Position numbers and translations under genes: made by a program. This document shows, in pieces, positions 1-4,599 of a stretch of DNA of 5,600 nucleotides. Under the pieces are notes generated by a model that made no database searches, was not told where the DNA came from, and was given only the letters and a program-made list of their open reading frames with translations. Position 1 is the stretch's first letter; every line of letters starts with the position of its first letter. This DNA comes from Prevotella sp. (GTDB taxonomy: Bacteria > Bacteroidota > Bacteroidia > Bacteroidales > Bacteroidaceae). The stretch covers positions 1 to 5,600 of the forward strand of contig JAEEZP010000081.1 in NCBI GenBank assembly GCA_016291915.1, given 5' to 3'.

Positions 1-1515
1 ATAGTAGTGGCGGTCGCTTTGATAGCCATTGAAGGAGAAAGATGCCGTCAGCCAGTTAGAGAATGTGTTGTCAAGGTTCAGCGCGTAGGTATAGCGTTCT
101 GCTCCGTTGGCCTTGATGACATCGTCGTCGTGGTTATAGCCAATAGAGGCATAATAGCGTGAGGTTTTCGAACCTCCGCTCACGCTCAACGAGTGTTGGG
201 TGCTCAGTGAGTTGCCAGTAAGCAGTTTGAACCAGTCGGTATTCTCTGATTCTGCTTTGCTGATCGCATCGACAAACTCCTGATAGGTTATTTTCTTATT
301 ATACAGGTCGGACAGCAGTCCCTCATAACCTACGGGGGCCATATTGCCGTCGTAGGGATAGTGGTCGTGGTAAAGCTCACGCGAGAATTGGATACGCTCT
401 TTGGCACTCATCACGTTGACGGAACGGTCGCTGTAGTGGGGGCGCAGCTTGGCGTTCATAGAGAAGTTGTAGCTCACCTCGGGTTTACCCTCTGAACCAC
501 GTTTTGTGGTGATCACGATAACGCCGTTGGCAGCCTTTGTACCATAGATGGCGGTGGCGGCGGCATCTTTCAAGACGTCGATACGTTCTATATCTTGCGG
601 ATTGATGCCGGAGATGGCATTACCGATGCGGTTCACATAGTCGGGATCGTTGAGTTCTTCGGGAGACACATTGACAGGGTCGTGGATGATGATGCCGTCG
701 ACCACCCACAGGGGCTCACGGTTACCGACAAGCGTACTGGTTCCGCGGATACGGATTTTCGGGGCCACACCCACCTCGGCAGAGTTGTTGGTAACGAGCA
801 GGTCGGGTATGCGGCCTTCGAGCATCTGGTCGAGTGACGACATGTCCGAGCGGGCCAGGTCTTCCATCTTGGCAGAGCTGACTGCCGATGTGAGCGAGCG
901 CTTGTCGAGCACCTGATAGCCGGTGACCACCACCTCGTCGAGCTCATGGCCGGATACCATGATGATGTCCTGTGTGACCGTCCTGGTGCCGGCGGCAATG
1001 GTCTTATAGACCGTCTCCATGCCCACGTACGAGAACTTGAGCACGGTCTTGTCGTTGGGAATCTTGAAGGTGTAGAAACCGTCGGCGTCGGTCACGGTGC
1101 ACACACGGCTCTCGCCGATGCACACGGGCACGCCGATAAGCGGATTGCCCTCGTTGTCTTTCACGATACCTTTCACGGTGCGCTCGCCGTTGTTACGCTT
1201 CAGGGGCGTGATGGTGACGATGCCGTTGTTCTCTTCGATTTGGCAGCCAATCTGGCGCATCACCTTGTTCATTACTTGCCTGGTTGGGGCATTGGTTTCG
1301 TTGACAGTCACCCTGGGCAGGCTTTTCAGTTCGTCGGCATTGTAGAGAAACTGGATTTTGGTTTGCCGTTTCACCTCGTCGAGGAACTGCTTCACCGTCA
1401 CGTCTTTCATGTTGACCGTGATGCGGGTGTTGTCGAGAGTCTGTGCCGGCAAGCTAATGGCCATCACGAGGAAAGCCATGAGTGCCAGACACCTTTTCAT
1501 GATTGTTTTTCGCAT
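1..1515 (-). CDS. SusC/RagA-type TonB-dependent outer-membrane receptor with STN domain (partial, C-terminus outside window)
   Basis: Outer-membrane importer for a substrate the sequence does not reveal (often a glycan in this family). Translation on the minus strand is open from 1515 to the window edge: 505 codons of a family usually near 1000-1100 residues. Residues 1-25 form a signal peptide (basic start, hydrophobic LALMAFLVMAISLPAQ). Residues about 33-105 fit an STN domain (VTVKQFLDEV, FLYNADEL, GIVTITPL). Residues about 113-185 fit a carboxypeptidase-D-like regulatory fold (KGIVKDNEGNPLIGV, DADGFYTF, FSYVGMETV). A TonB-box-like DEVVVTGYQ is at 193-201. The plug follows, with PLWVVDGIII at 269-278 and the SusC signature VLKDAAATAIYG at 314-325, then AANGVIVITTKRG at 328-340. 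The barrel starts near 345. ATG 1515 is chosen, but ATG 1500 gives an equally good signal peptide. It lies 37 bp after fecR, so cotranscription is likely. STN domains typify receptors that signal to FecR. The SusD partner is not in the window. The gene is clearly GC-richer than fecR. Confidence 0.95.
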   Translation of the reverse strand, partial: MRKTIMKRCLALMAFLVMAISLPAQTLDNTRITVNMKDVTVKQFLDEVKRQTKIQFLYNADELKSLPRVTVNETNAPTRQVMNKVMRQIGCQIEENNGIVTITPLKRNNGERTVKGIVKDNEGNPLIGVPVCIGESRVCTVTDADGFYTFKIPNDKTVLKFSYVGMETVYKTIAAGTRTVTQDIIMVSGHELDEVVVTGYQVLDKRSLTSAVSSAKMEDLARSDMSSLDQMLEGRIPDLLVTNNSAEVGVAPKIRIRGTSTLVGNREPLWVVDGIIIHDPVNVSPEELNDPDYVNRIGNAISGINPQDIERIDVLKDAAATAIYGTKAANGVIVITTKRGSEGKPEVSYNFSMNAKLRPHYSDRSVNVMSAKERIQFSRELYHDHYPYDGNMAPVGYEGLLSDLYNKKITYQEFVDAISKAESENTDWFKLLTGNSLSTQHSLSVSGGSKTSRYYASIGYNHDDDVIKANGAERYTYALNLDNTFSNWLTASFSFNGYQSDRHYY

Positions 1516-1552
1516 CTTGCTTTGGTTTAGATAATATAATAATTGGTTTTGC

Positions 1553-2716
1553 TTATCTCTGCTTCTCTCGAATGACGATATCCTTTTCTTGACGTATCAT
1601 CTCGATATCACATACTGATGTTATTGCTTGAATCACATTGGTAATATCACCATAACGCTCTAAAGATCCAGTAAAATGGATGTTTCGCAGTTTTTCATCC
1701 TCAAAGATCACCTCATCGATAGAGTACCACTGTGCCAATACGCTCATCAACTGTTGTAAGGTACTGTTCTCAAAGACAAACACACCCGTATTCCATGCTG
1801 TATAGGGTGTTATATCAACATTTCTGACTGTGATGGAAGAGGGATTGTTATGATTGTATGAAATCTCCTGTCCGGGCTTTATCACTGTCTCCATACCACC
1901 TTTCGGCGTGAAACCAACAGACCCAGATACTAAGACGACAGTGCCCTGCTCACGGTCAGGACTGGATGTCTTCACATCAAACTCTGTACCATAAACCCGT
2001 ACATCTCCTTGGGGGGTATGCACAATAAACGGTCGTTTCTGGTCTTTCGCGACAAAAAAGAAAGCCTCGCCAGAAAGTTCTACCTCACGAGTCTTTCCTT
2101 CGAAATGGACAGGATAGGTAAAGGCTGTATTATAATTAAGATGTACGCGCGTACCATCGTCGAGCGTCATCCAAAATTCTTTGTCATGACGGGTAACGAG
2201 CATCGCATCTCCTTTGATATCTTCTAAAGAAGGAACGAATGACGAAATGCCATCGTTTGTCTCGTAAGCATTATCCTGCGTATTCGCAAAGTTAGTTACC
2301 ACGTATTCTCTGCCATTAATGGTTAAAATAGCTTCATTTCTCCCATTCAACTCCGACTGAGTTATCGCTGAGAGAACTTCCTTGGAGAGTGTAGGAGGGA
2401 TTATCGTGGGACGTGATAGATACCAATAGCTTCCCATAACAACAAAAATGAGTATAGCTGCGGTTCTTAACCAAGGACGAAGTTTGTCAAAATATGACTT
2501 CTTCCGACTATGGAACCGTCTCCATGCAGCATCTTTATCAATAGAATGGAAAAGATGATACTTGTCCAATAAATCATCAGAATTCATCAGTTCCTCATAA
2601 CGTTGCCTATTCTCATGGCTGCTGTTCAACCATGCTTCCAACTGTTGGTTATCATCCTCAGTAAAGTTACCACACAACAGATTTGACAAAATATCGTTAA
2701 TATCCTTTTTCAGCAT
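1553..2716 (-). CDS. FecR-family anti-sigma factor with C-terminal DUF4974
   Basis: Inner-membrane regulator that holds the neighbouring ECF sigma factor and receives the signal from the STN domain of the receptor. With the ATG at 2716 it is 387 residues, typical for Bacteroidetes FecR. Residues 1-80 are a cytoplasmic sigma-binding region, with LEAWLNSSHENRQRYEEL near 26-43 and AAWRRFHSRK at 63-72. One membrane helix spans 85-100 (TAAILIFVVMGSYWYL). The periplasmic FecR domain is about 179-280, with MTLDDGTRVHLNYNT, ELSGEAFFFV and VYGTEFDVK. The C-terminal DUF4974 is about 312-385, with FENSTLQQLMSVLAQWY and IRQEKDIVIRE. The frame stays open upstream to a TTG at 2764, but that extension adds a 16-residue leader starting in a tandem repeat. 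ATG 2716 has the A-rich AAAGAAAA leader usual in this phylum, so I prefer it. It sits between its sigma factor and its receptor in the same direction. Known for the family: FecR can also be needed for sigma activity. Confidence 0.93.
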   Translation of the reverse strand: MLKKDINDILSNLLCGNFTEDDNQQLEAWLNSSHENRQRYEELMNSDDLLDKYHLFHSIDKDAAWRRFHSRKKSYFDKLRPWLRTAAILIFVVMGSYWYLSRPTIIPPTLSKEVLSAITQSELNGRNEAILTINGREYVVTNFANTQDNAYETNDGISSFVPSLEDIKGDAMLVTRHDKEFWMTLDDGTRVHLNYNTAFTYPVHFEGKTREVELSGEAFFFVAKDQKRPFIVHTPQGDVRVYGTEFDVKTSSPDREQGTVVLVSGSVGFTPKGGMETVIKPGQEISYNHNNPSSITVRNVDITPYTAWNTGVFVFENSTLQQLMSVLAQWYSIDEVIFEDEKLRNIHFTGSLERYGDITNVIQAITSVCDIEMIRQEKDIVIREKQR

Positions 2717-2756
2717 TTTTCTTTTTTTTACAATAGACGTAATGACCAGAAAAAAG

Positions 2757-2800
2757 TATGACAAAGAACTTTATTTTTATGACAAAGAACTTTATTTTTA
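2757..2800. repeat. Perfect 21-bp tandem duplication between the sigma and fecR genes
   Basis: Two back-to-back identical 21-bp copies occupy 2758-2778 and 2779-2799. Each begins ATGACAAAGAAC and ends in TTTATTTTT, and one matching base lies on either side, giving a 44-bp tract. It lies 42 bp upstream of the preferred fecR ATG, inside the 160-bp gap after the sigma gene. On the fecR strand each copy carries TTCTTTG, a partial match to the -7 box, with TTTG cores 21 bp apart. The tract may be a duplicated regulatory site or simple slippage; the sequence does not decide. Confidence 0.85.
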
Positions 2801-2876
2801 GGTAATAATAATGCGGATGGCACAAGGCAAGTAAACGCACCTAATAAAAGACAGGTTGTACTTCAGGCCTGAGATG

Positions 2877-3437
2877 TTACTGTATCATCTGTAGTAATAA
2901 AAGCCATTGCGTATTATTCAATGCTTTCCGTAATGTTTCCATAGCCCGTTGTTTTTGTGTCTTTACACTGTTAATTGAGATGCTCATCAATTCGGCTATC
3001 TCCTTCACCTTTCTCTTTTCCATCGTTAGCAAAAGAACCTCACGCTGACGCTCTGGTAAACGATCGATAGCAGCAAAGAGTTGATTGTATATCTCTTCCT
3101 TGACGTAGCTGTTCTCTACATCAATCTCATTGACAGGAGGGTTTAACCTAATATATTTACTGGCTGCTTTCTGTTTCCGTTGGAGATCAAAAACATGGTT
3201 CCTGACAGCATTATAGAGATACACCCGAAGGGAGGGAACACTCGTAAACTCCGTCTTATTTTCCCATATTTGTGAAAAGACATCCTGCACAATGTCTTCG
3301 GCCATTGCTTGATCACTGATATAATTAAGTGCATACATGACCAAAGCCTGATAAAAGCGGTCGTAAGTTTGGTGGAACGAATCCTCACTCCACATCACTT
3401 GCTCTGACTTAATAATATACCGCTTATCTATTGACAT
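2877..3437 (-). CDS. ECF sigma-70 family RNA polymerase sigma factor (FecI-like)
   Basis: Alternative sigma factor of 186 residues, the usual ECF size. It would direct RNA polymerase to the promoters controlled by the FecR/receptor pair encoded downstream. Region 2 covers about residues 20-87, including the core-binding helix MAEDIVQDVFSQIWEN (45-60) and the conserved YLYNAVRNHVFDLQRK segment (73-88) that contributes to -10 recognition. Region 4 covers about 120-173, with IDRLPERQREVLLLTMEKRK and the helix-turn-helix KVKEIAELMSISINSVKTQK (143-162) that reads the -35 element. There is no region 1 or 3, as expected for ECF factors. ATG 3437 is chosen as the first in-frame start after a good promoter; ATG at residue 15 (MWSEDS) is an alternative that would still keep region 2. 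The gene is first in the sigma, anti-sigma, receptor order. It differs strongly from the sigma domain encoded at 4600, so the two are not a recent duplication. Confidence 0.95.
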   Translation of the reverse strand: MSIDKRYIIKSEQVMWSEDSFHQTYDRFYQALVMYALNYISDQAMAEDIVQDVFSQIWENKTEFTSVPSLRVYLYNAVRNHVFDLQRKQKAASKYIRLNPPVNEIDVENSYVKEEIYNQLFAAIDRLPERQREVLLLTMEKRKVKEIAELMSISINSVKTQKQRAMETLRKALNNTQWLLLLQMIQ

Positions 3438-3465
3438 ATTATCACAAGAATTCCCTTCTCATGCG

Positions 3466-3499
3466 CAAAGGTATATATTTTTTTTGCAATACAAACAAA
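3466..3499 (-). promoter_or_regulatory. Probable housekeeping-type Bacteroidetes promoter for the FecI-like sigma gene
   Basis: Read on the minus strand, TACCTTTG (3473-3466) is an exact match to the Bacteroides TAnnTTTG -7 element. Two overlapping candidates for the TTTG -33 element lie upstream at 3495-3492 (18-bp spacer) and 3499-3496 (22-bp spacer); the usual spacer is about 20 bp. Transcription would start near 3459, leaving a leader of roughly 20 nt before the ATG at 3437. This suggests basal expression of the sigma gene from the primary sigma factor. The left end of the IS remnant lies only 13 bp beyond the outer TTTG. Confidence 0.6.
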
Positions 3500-3511
3500 T
3501 TAATAAGAAAA

Positions 3512-3542
3512 ATCCCAGTTCGGGATAAGAAAGTTGTCAAAA
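3512..3542 (+). repeat. Left terminal inverted repeat of the IS982-type element
   Basis: ATCCCAGTTCGGGATAAGA at 3512-3530 matches the reverse complement of 4192-4210 at 18 of 19 positions, with the mismatch at the second base (T here, C at the other end). After a 2-nt insertion (AA) the match continues as GTTGTCAAAA at 3533-3542. Confidence 0.9.
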
Positions 3543-3543
3543 A

Positions 3544-3575
3544 GTTGGTAATCTGAGATATTTTTTGTACCTTTA
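3544..3575 (+). promoter_or_regulatory. Candidate transposase promoter inside the IS
   Basis: GTTG at 3544-3547 and TACCTTTA at 3568-3575 are separated by 20 bp, close to the Bacteroides TTTG / TAnnTTTG arrangement with one mismatch in each box. It lies just inside the left inverted repeat, 46 bp before the transposase ATG at 3622. It reads rightward, so it could also send transcripts toward the sigma-fusion gene at 4600. Confidence 0.4.
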
Positions 3576-3621
3576 TATCTGAATCCCAATCACTTATAAA
3601 GTTAAACAAAAGAATATACTC

Positions 3622-4187
3622 ATGATTACCGACTACAAAATTACAGAAATCTTCTGTGCCGTGGATGAATTTTGCAAAGAATTTGATAAGGAAGTAGATA
3701 AAAAGTCCCTTATGTCGTCAGACGGTAAGCCTCGCCGTTACCGCAAGGCCTCTCTGTCGGACAGCGAGATTATGACCATCCTGATAGTGTTCCAGTTCGG
3801 TTCGTTCCGCTATTTCAAGCACTACTACCTGTTCTTCATCAAGCAGCATCTGAAGTCAGATTTCCCCAATGCCGTTTCGTACAACCGGTTCGTTGAGCTT
3901 CAGAGCCGCGTGTTCTTCCAGATGATGTTCTTCCTGAACCTCTCAGCCTTCGGACGTTGCTCATGCCCATGTGGGACAAAATCATGCTGCGTAAAAGGTG
4001 CATCATCGAGACCATCAATGACATGCTCAAAAATACGGCTCAACTCGTGCATTCAAGACACAGGTCGGTCAACAACTTCATCATGAACATGGTGGTTGCT
4101 CTGGCTGCATATTGCTTCTTCGACAATAAACCGCAGGCCCTTCAAGGATATTACATCGAAAACACCAAGCAACTTATGCTATTTTGA
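3622..4187 (+). pseudogene. IS982-family transposase, internal deletion with frame change
   Basis: Residues 1-113 (3622-3960) read as the N-terminal part of an IS982 transposase, with ITEIFCAVDEFCKEF, RKASLSDSEIMTILIVFQFG, HYYLFFIKQHLKSDFP, SYNRFVELQSRVFF and MMFFLNLSAFGRC. Right after this the reading continues in a different frame from about 3963 to the TGA at 4187 as the C-terminal part: LMPMWDKIMLRKRCIIETIN, VHSRHRSVNNFIMN, AYCFFDNKPQAL and ENTKQLMLF. Family members run to about 300 residues, so some 110-120 residues are missing at the junction near 3955-3963. The missing part includes the segments where I expect the first two acidic residues of the DDE triad (the VDST and ADKGY regions). 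Only the IIET glutamate segment remains. The original frame carries on with unrelated sequence to a stop at 4086. No active enzyme can be made from either piece. Comparison with intact relatives is from memory of the family. Confidence 0.88.
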
Positions 4188-4210
4188 CAACTCTTATCCC
4201 GAACTGGGGT
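4182..4210 (-). repeat. Right terminal inverted repeat of the IS982-type element
   Basis: Read on the minus strand from 4210 it is ACCCCAGTTCGGGATAAGA and then GTTGTCAAAA, the partner of 3512-3542. The stop codon of the transposase C-terminal segment (TGA, 4185-4187) lies within it. Confidence 0.9.
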
Positions 4211-4234
4211 ATTTATATTACTTTCATCGTCTTA

Positions 4235-4266
4235 TACCTTTGAATTATGAGTAATAATTCAAAGGT
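4235..4266 (+). promoter_or_regulatory. Perfect 13-bp inverted repeat containing a TACCTTTG box
   Basis: ACCTTTGAATTAT (4236-4248) and ATAATTCAAAGGT (4254-4266) are exact reverse complements separated by five bases (GAGTA). Together with the preceding T, the left arm forms TACCTTTG (4235-4242), an exact Bacteroides -7 match. The would-be -33 position has only TTTA at 4212-4215 with a 19-bp spacer. If transcribed, the transcript would start at or just beyond the dyad, which suits an operator. As RNA it forms an AT-rich hairpin with no T-run after it, so a terminator is unlikely. It starts 26 bp outside the IS end. Confidence 0.5.
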
Positions 4267-4333
4267 CATGTACCTATGACTCATCATTAGCTTTTGAAAG
4301 AATCTATAGCTTAGGGATTTAATCATTGAACAC

Positions 4334-4368
4334 GGGCGGGAAACGAGATAATTTGTACATTTCCGCCC
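4334..4368. repeat. GC-rich stem-loop, function unknown
   Basis: GGGCGGGAAA (4334-4343) pairs with TTTCCGCCC (4360-4368) with one unpaired G, around a 16-nt loop. It stands out in AT-rich surroundings. Neither strand has a T-run after it, so I do not call a terminator. It could be an RNA structure or the remnant of a small repeat element. Confidence 0.5.
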
Positions 4369-4424
4369 AAGATAAGATGGTCTGCTGACGCGCGTAATTA
4401 TAGTCATTCATCCTTTTCAAAGTG

Positions 4425-4457
4425 GACTCAATTAATGAATTACATGACTCAATTAAT
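4425..4457. repeat. 12-bp direct repeat at 21-bp spacing
   Basis: GACTCAATTAAT occurs at 4425-4436 and again at 4446-4457, start to start 21 bp, or two helical turns. Such phasing is typical of sites bound by a dimeric or cooperatively binding protein on one face of the DNA. No protein is known for it here. Confidence 0.6.
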
Positions 4458-4460
4458 ATC

Positions 4461-4477
4461 TAATTACACGGTAATTA
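4461..4477. promoter_or_regulatory. 17-bp dyad, possible operator
   Basis: TAATTAC (4461-4467) and GTAATTA (4471-4477) are exact inverted repeats separated by ACG. The dyad starts three bases after the direct-repeat pair and lies 122 bp upstream of the sigma-fusion start. AT-rich dyads arise by chance fairly easily, so an operator role is only suggested by position. Confidence 0.35.
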
Positions 4478-4518
4478 TATGTTTTAAAAACATTCGCTGA
4501 ATCGTTACTCTATTGCTG

Positions 4519-4549
4519 TTTTACGTTAAAATAACAAAAAATATTGTTC
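4519..4549 (+). promoter_or_regulatory. Weak promoter candidate for the sigma-fusion gene
   Basis: TATTGTTC at 4542-4549 resembles the TAnnTTTG -7 element with two mismatches, and TTTT at 4519-4522 lies 19 bp before it in place of TTTG. The position, about 50 bp before the ATG at 4600, is sensible. The match is poor, and an ECF-type autoregulated promoter would not look like this. Confidence 0.2.
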
Positions 4550-4599
4550 TTCCCGTGCAGTCTTTTTCTTCATCGTAGCACTTAATAAATAGAGACGTT

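Larger units (their letters stand above)
3512..4210 (+). mobile_element. Internally deleted IS982-family insertion sequence (699 bp, non-autonomous remnant)
   Basis: Bounded by inverted repeats A(T/C)CCCAGTTCGGGATAAGA, with an outer end of the ACCC type usual for IS982 ends. Inside is a single transposase reading region that retains the N- and C-terminal parts of an IS982-type protein but not the middle. The element is about 350 bp shorter than I would expect for an intact copy of about 1 kb. I see no target-site duplication: the left flank ends TAAGAAAA and the right flank starts ATTTATAT. The flanks have therefore decayed, the ends are misjudged, or the element was rearranged after insertion. 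Because both ends are well preserved it could in principle be moved by a complete relative elsewhere in the genome. That is inference. Confidence 0.85.
4211..4599. other. 389-bp AT-rich intergenic region with several dyads and repeats
   Basis: I find no convincing gene here. A 64-codon minus-strand frame (4407-4213) has no recognisable motif and overlaps both dyads below, so I leave it out. The region holds a 13-bp perfect inverted repeat (4236-4266), a GC-rich stem-loop (4334-4368), a 12-bp direct repeat (4425-4457) and a 17-bp dyad (4461-4477). It then becomes AT-rich up to the sigma-fusion gene. It probably contains that gene's promoter and control sites. Confidence 0.7.

Noticed and set aside
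595..1530. Plus-strand and other-frame open frames across the receptor region (595-837, 650-916, 946-1530, 1097-1345, and minus-strand 633-998)
   Set aside because: They overlap the SusC-like coding frame, which has continuous family motifs. The 194-residue plus-strand frame at 946-1530 is an antisense shadow caused by the GC-rich codons and shows no recognisable domain.
2009..2227. 72-codon plus-strand frame within fecR
   Set aside because: Antisense to the FecR periplasmic domain, with no recognisable motif.
2717..2764. N-terminal extension of fecR from a TTG codon at 2764
   Set aside because: The start would be a rare TTG inside the tandem repeat, while ATG 2716 has an A-rich leader and begins the usual FecR N-terminus.
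2863..2872. Palindrome TCAGGCCTGA just after the sigma-gene stop as a terminator
   Set aside because: It has no loop, so it cannot fold into a stable hairpin without losing central pairs, and no T-run follows. It is only a short palindrome.
3839..4030. 63-codon minus-strand frame in the transposase
   Set aside because: Antisense shadow of the IS982 transposase N-terminal segment and the deletion junction.
4334..4368. GC-rich stem-loop as a rho-independent terminator
   Set aside because: No run of T follows on either strand and the loop is long, so it is listed only as a structure.
4213..4407. 64-codon minus-strand frame in the intergenic region
   Set aside because: No recognised motif, no evident ribosome-binding site, and it crosses both intergenic dyads. 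Composition and context favour a chance frame.
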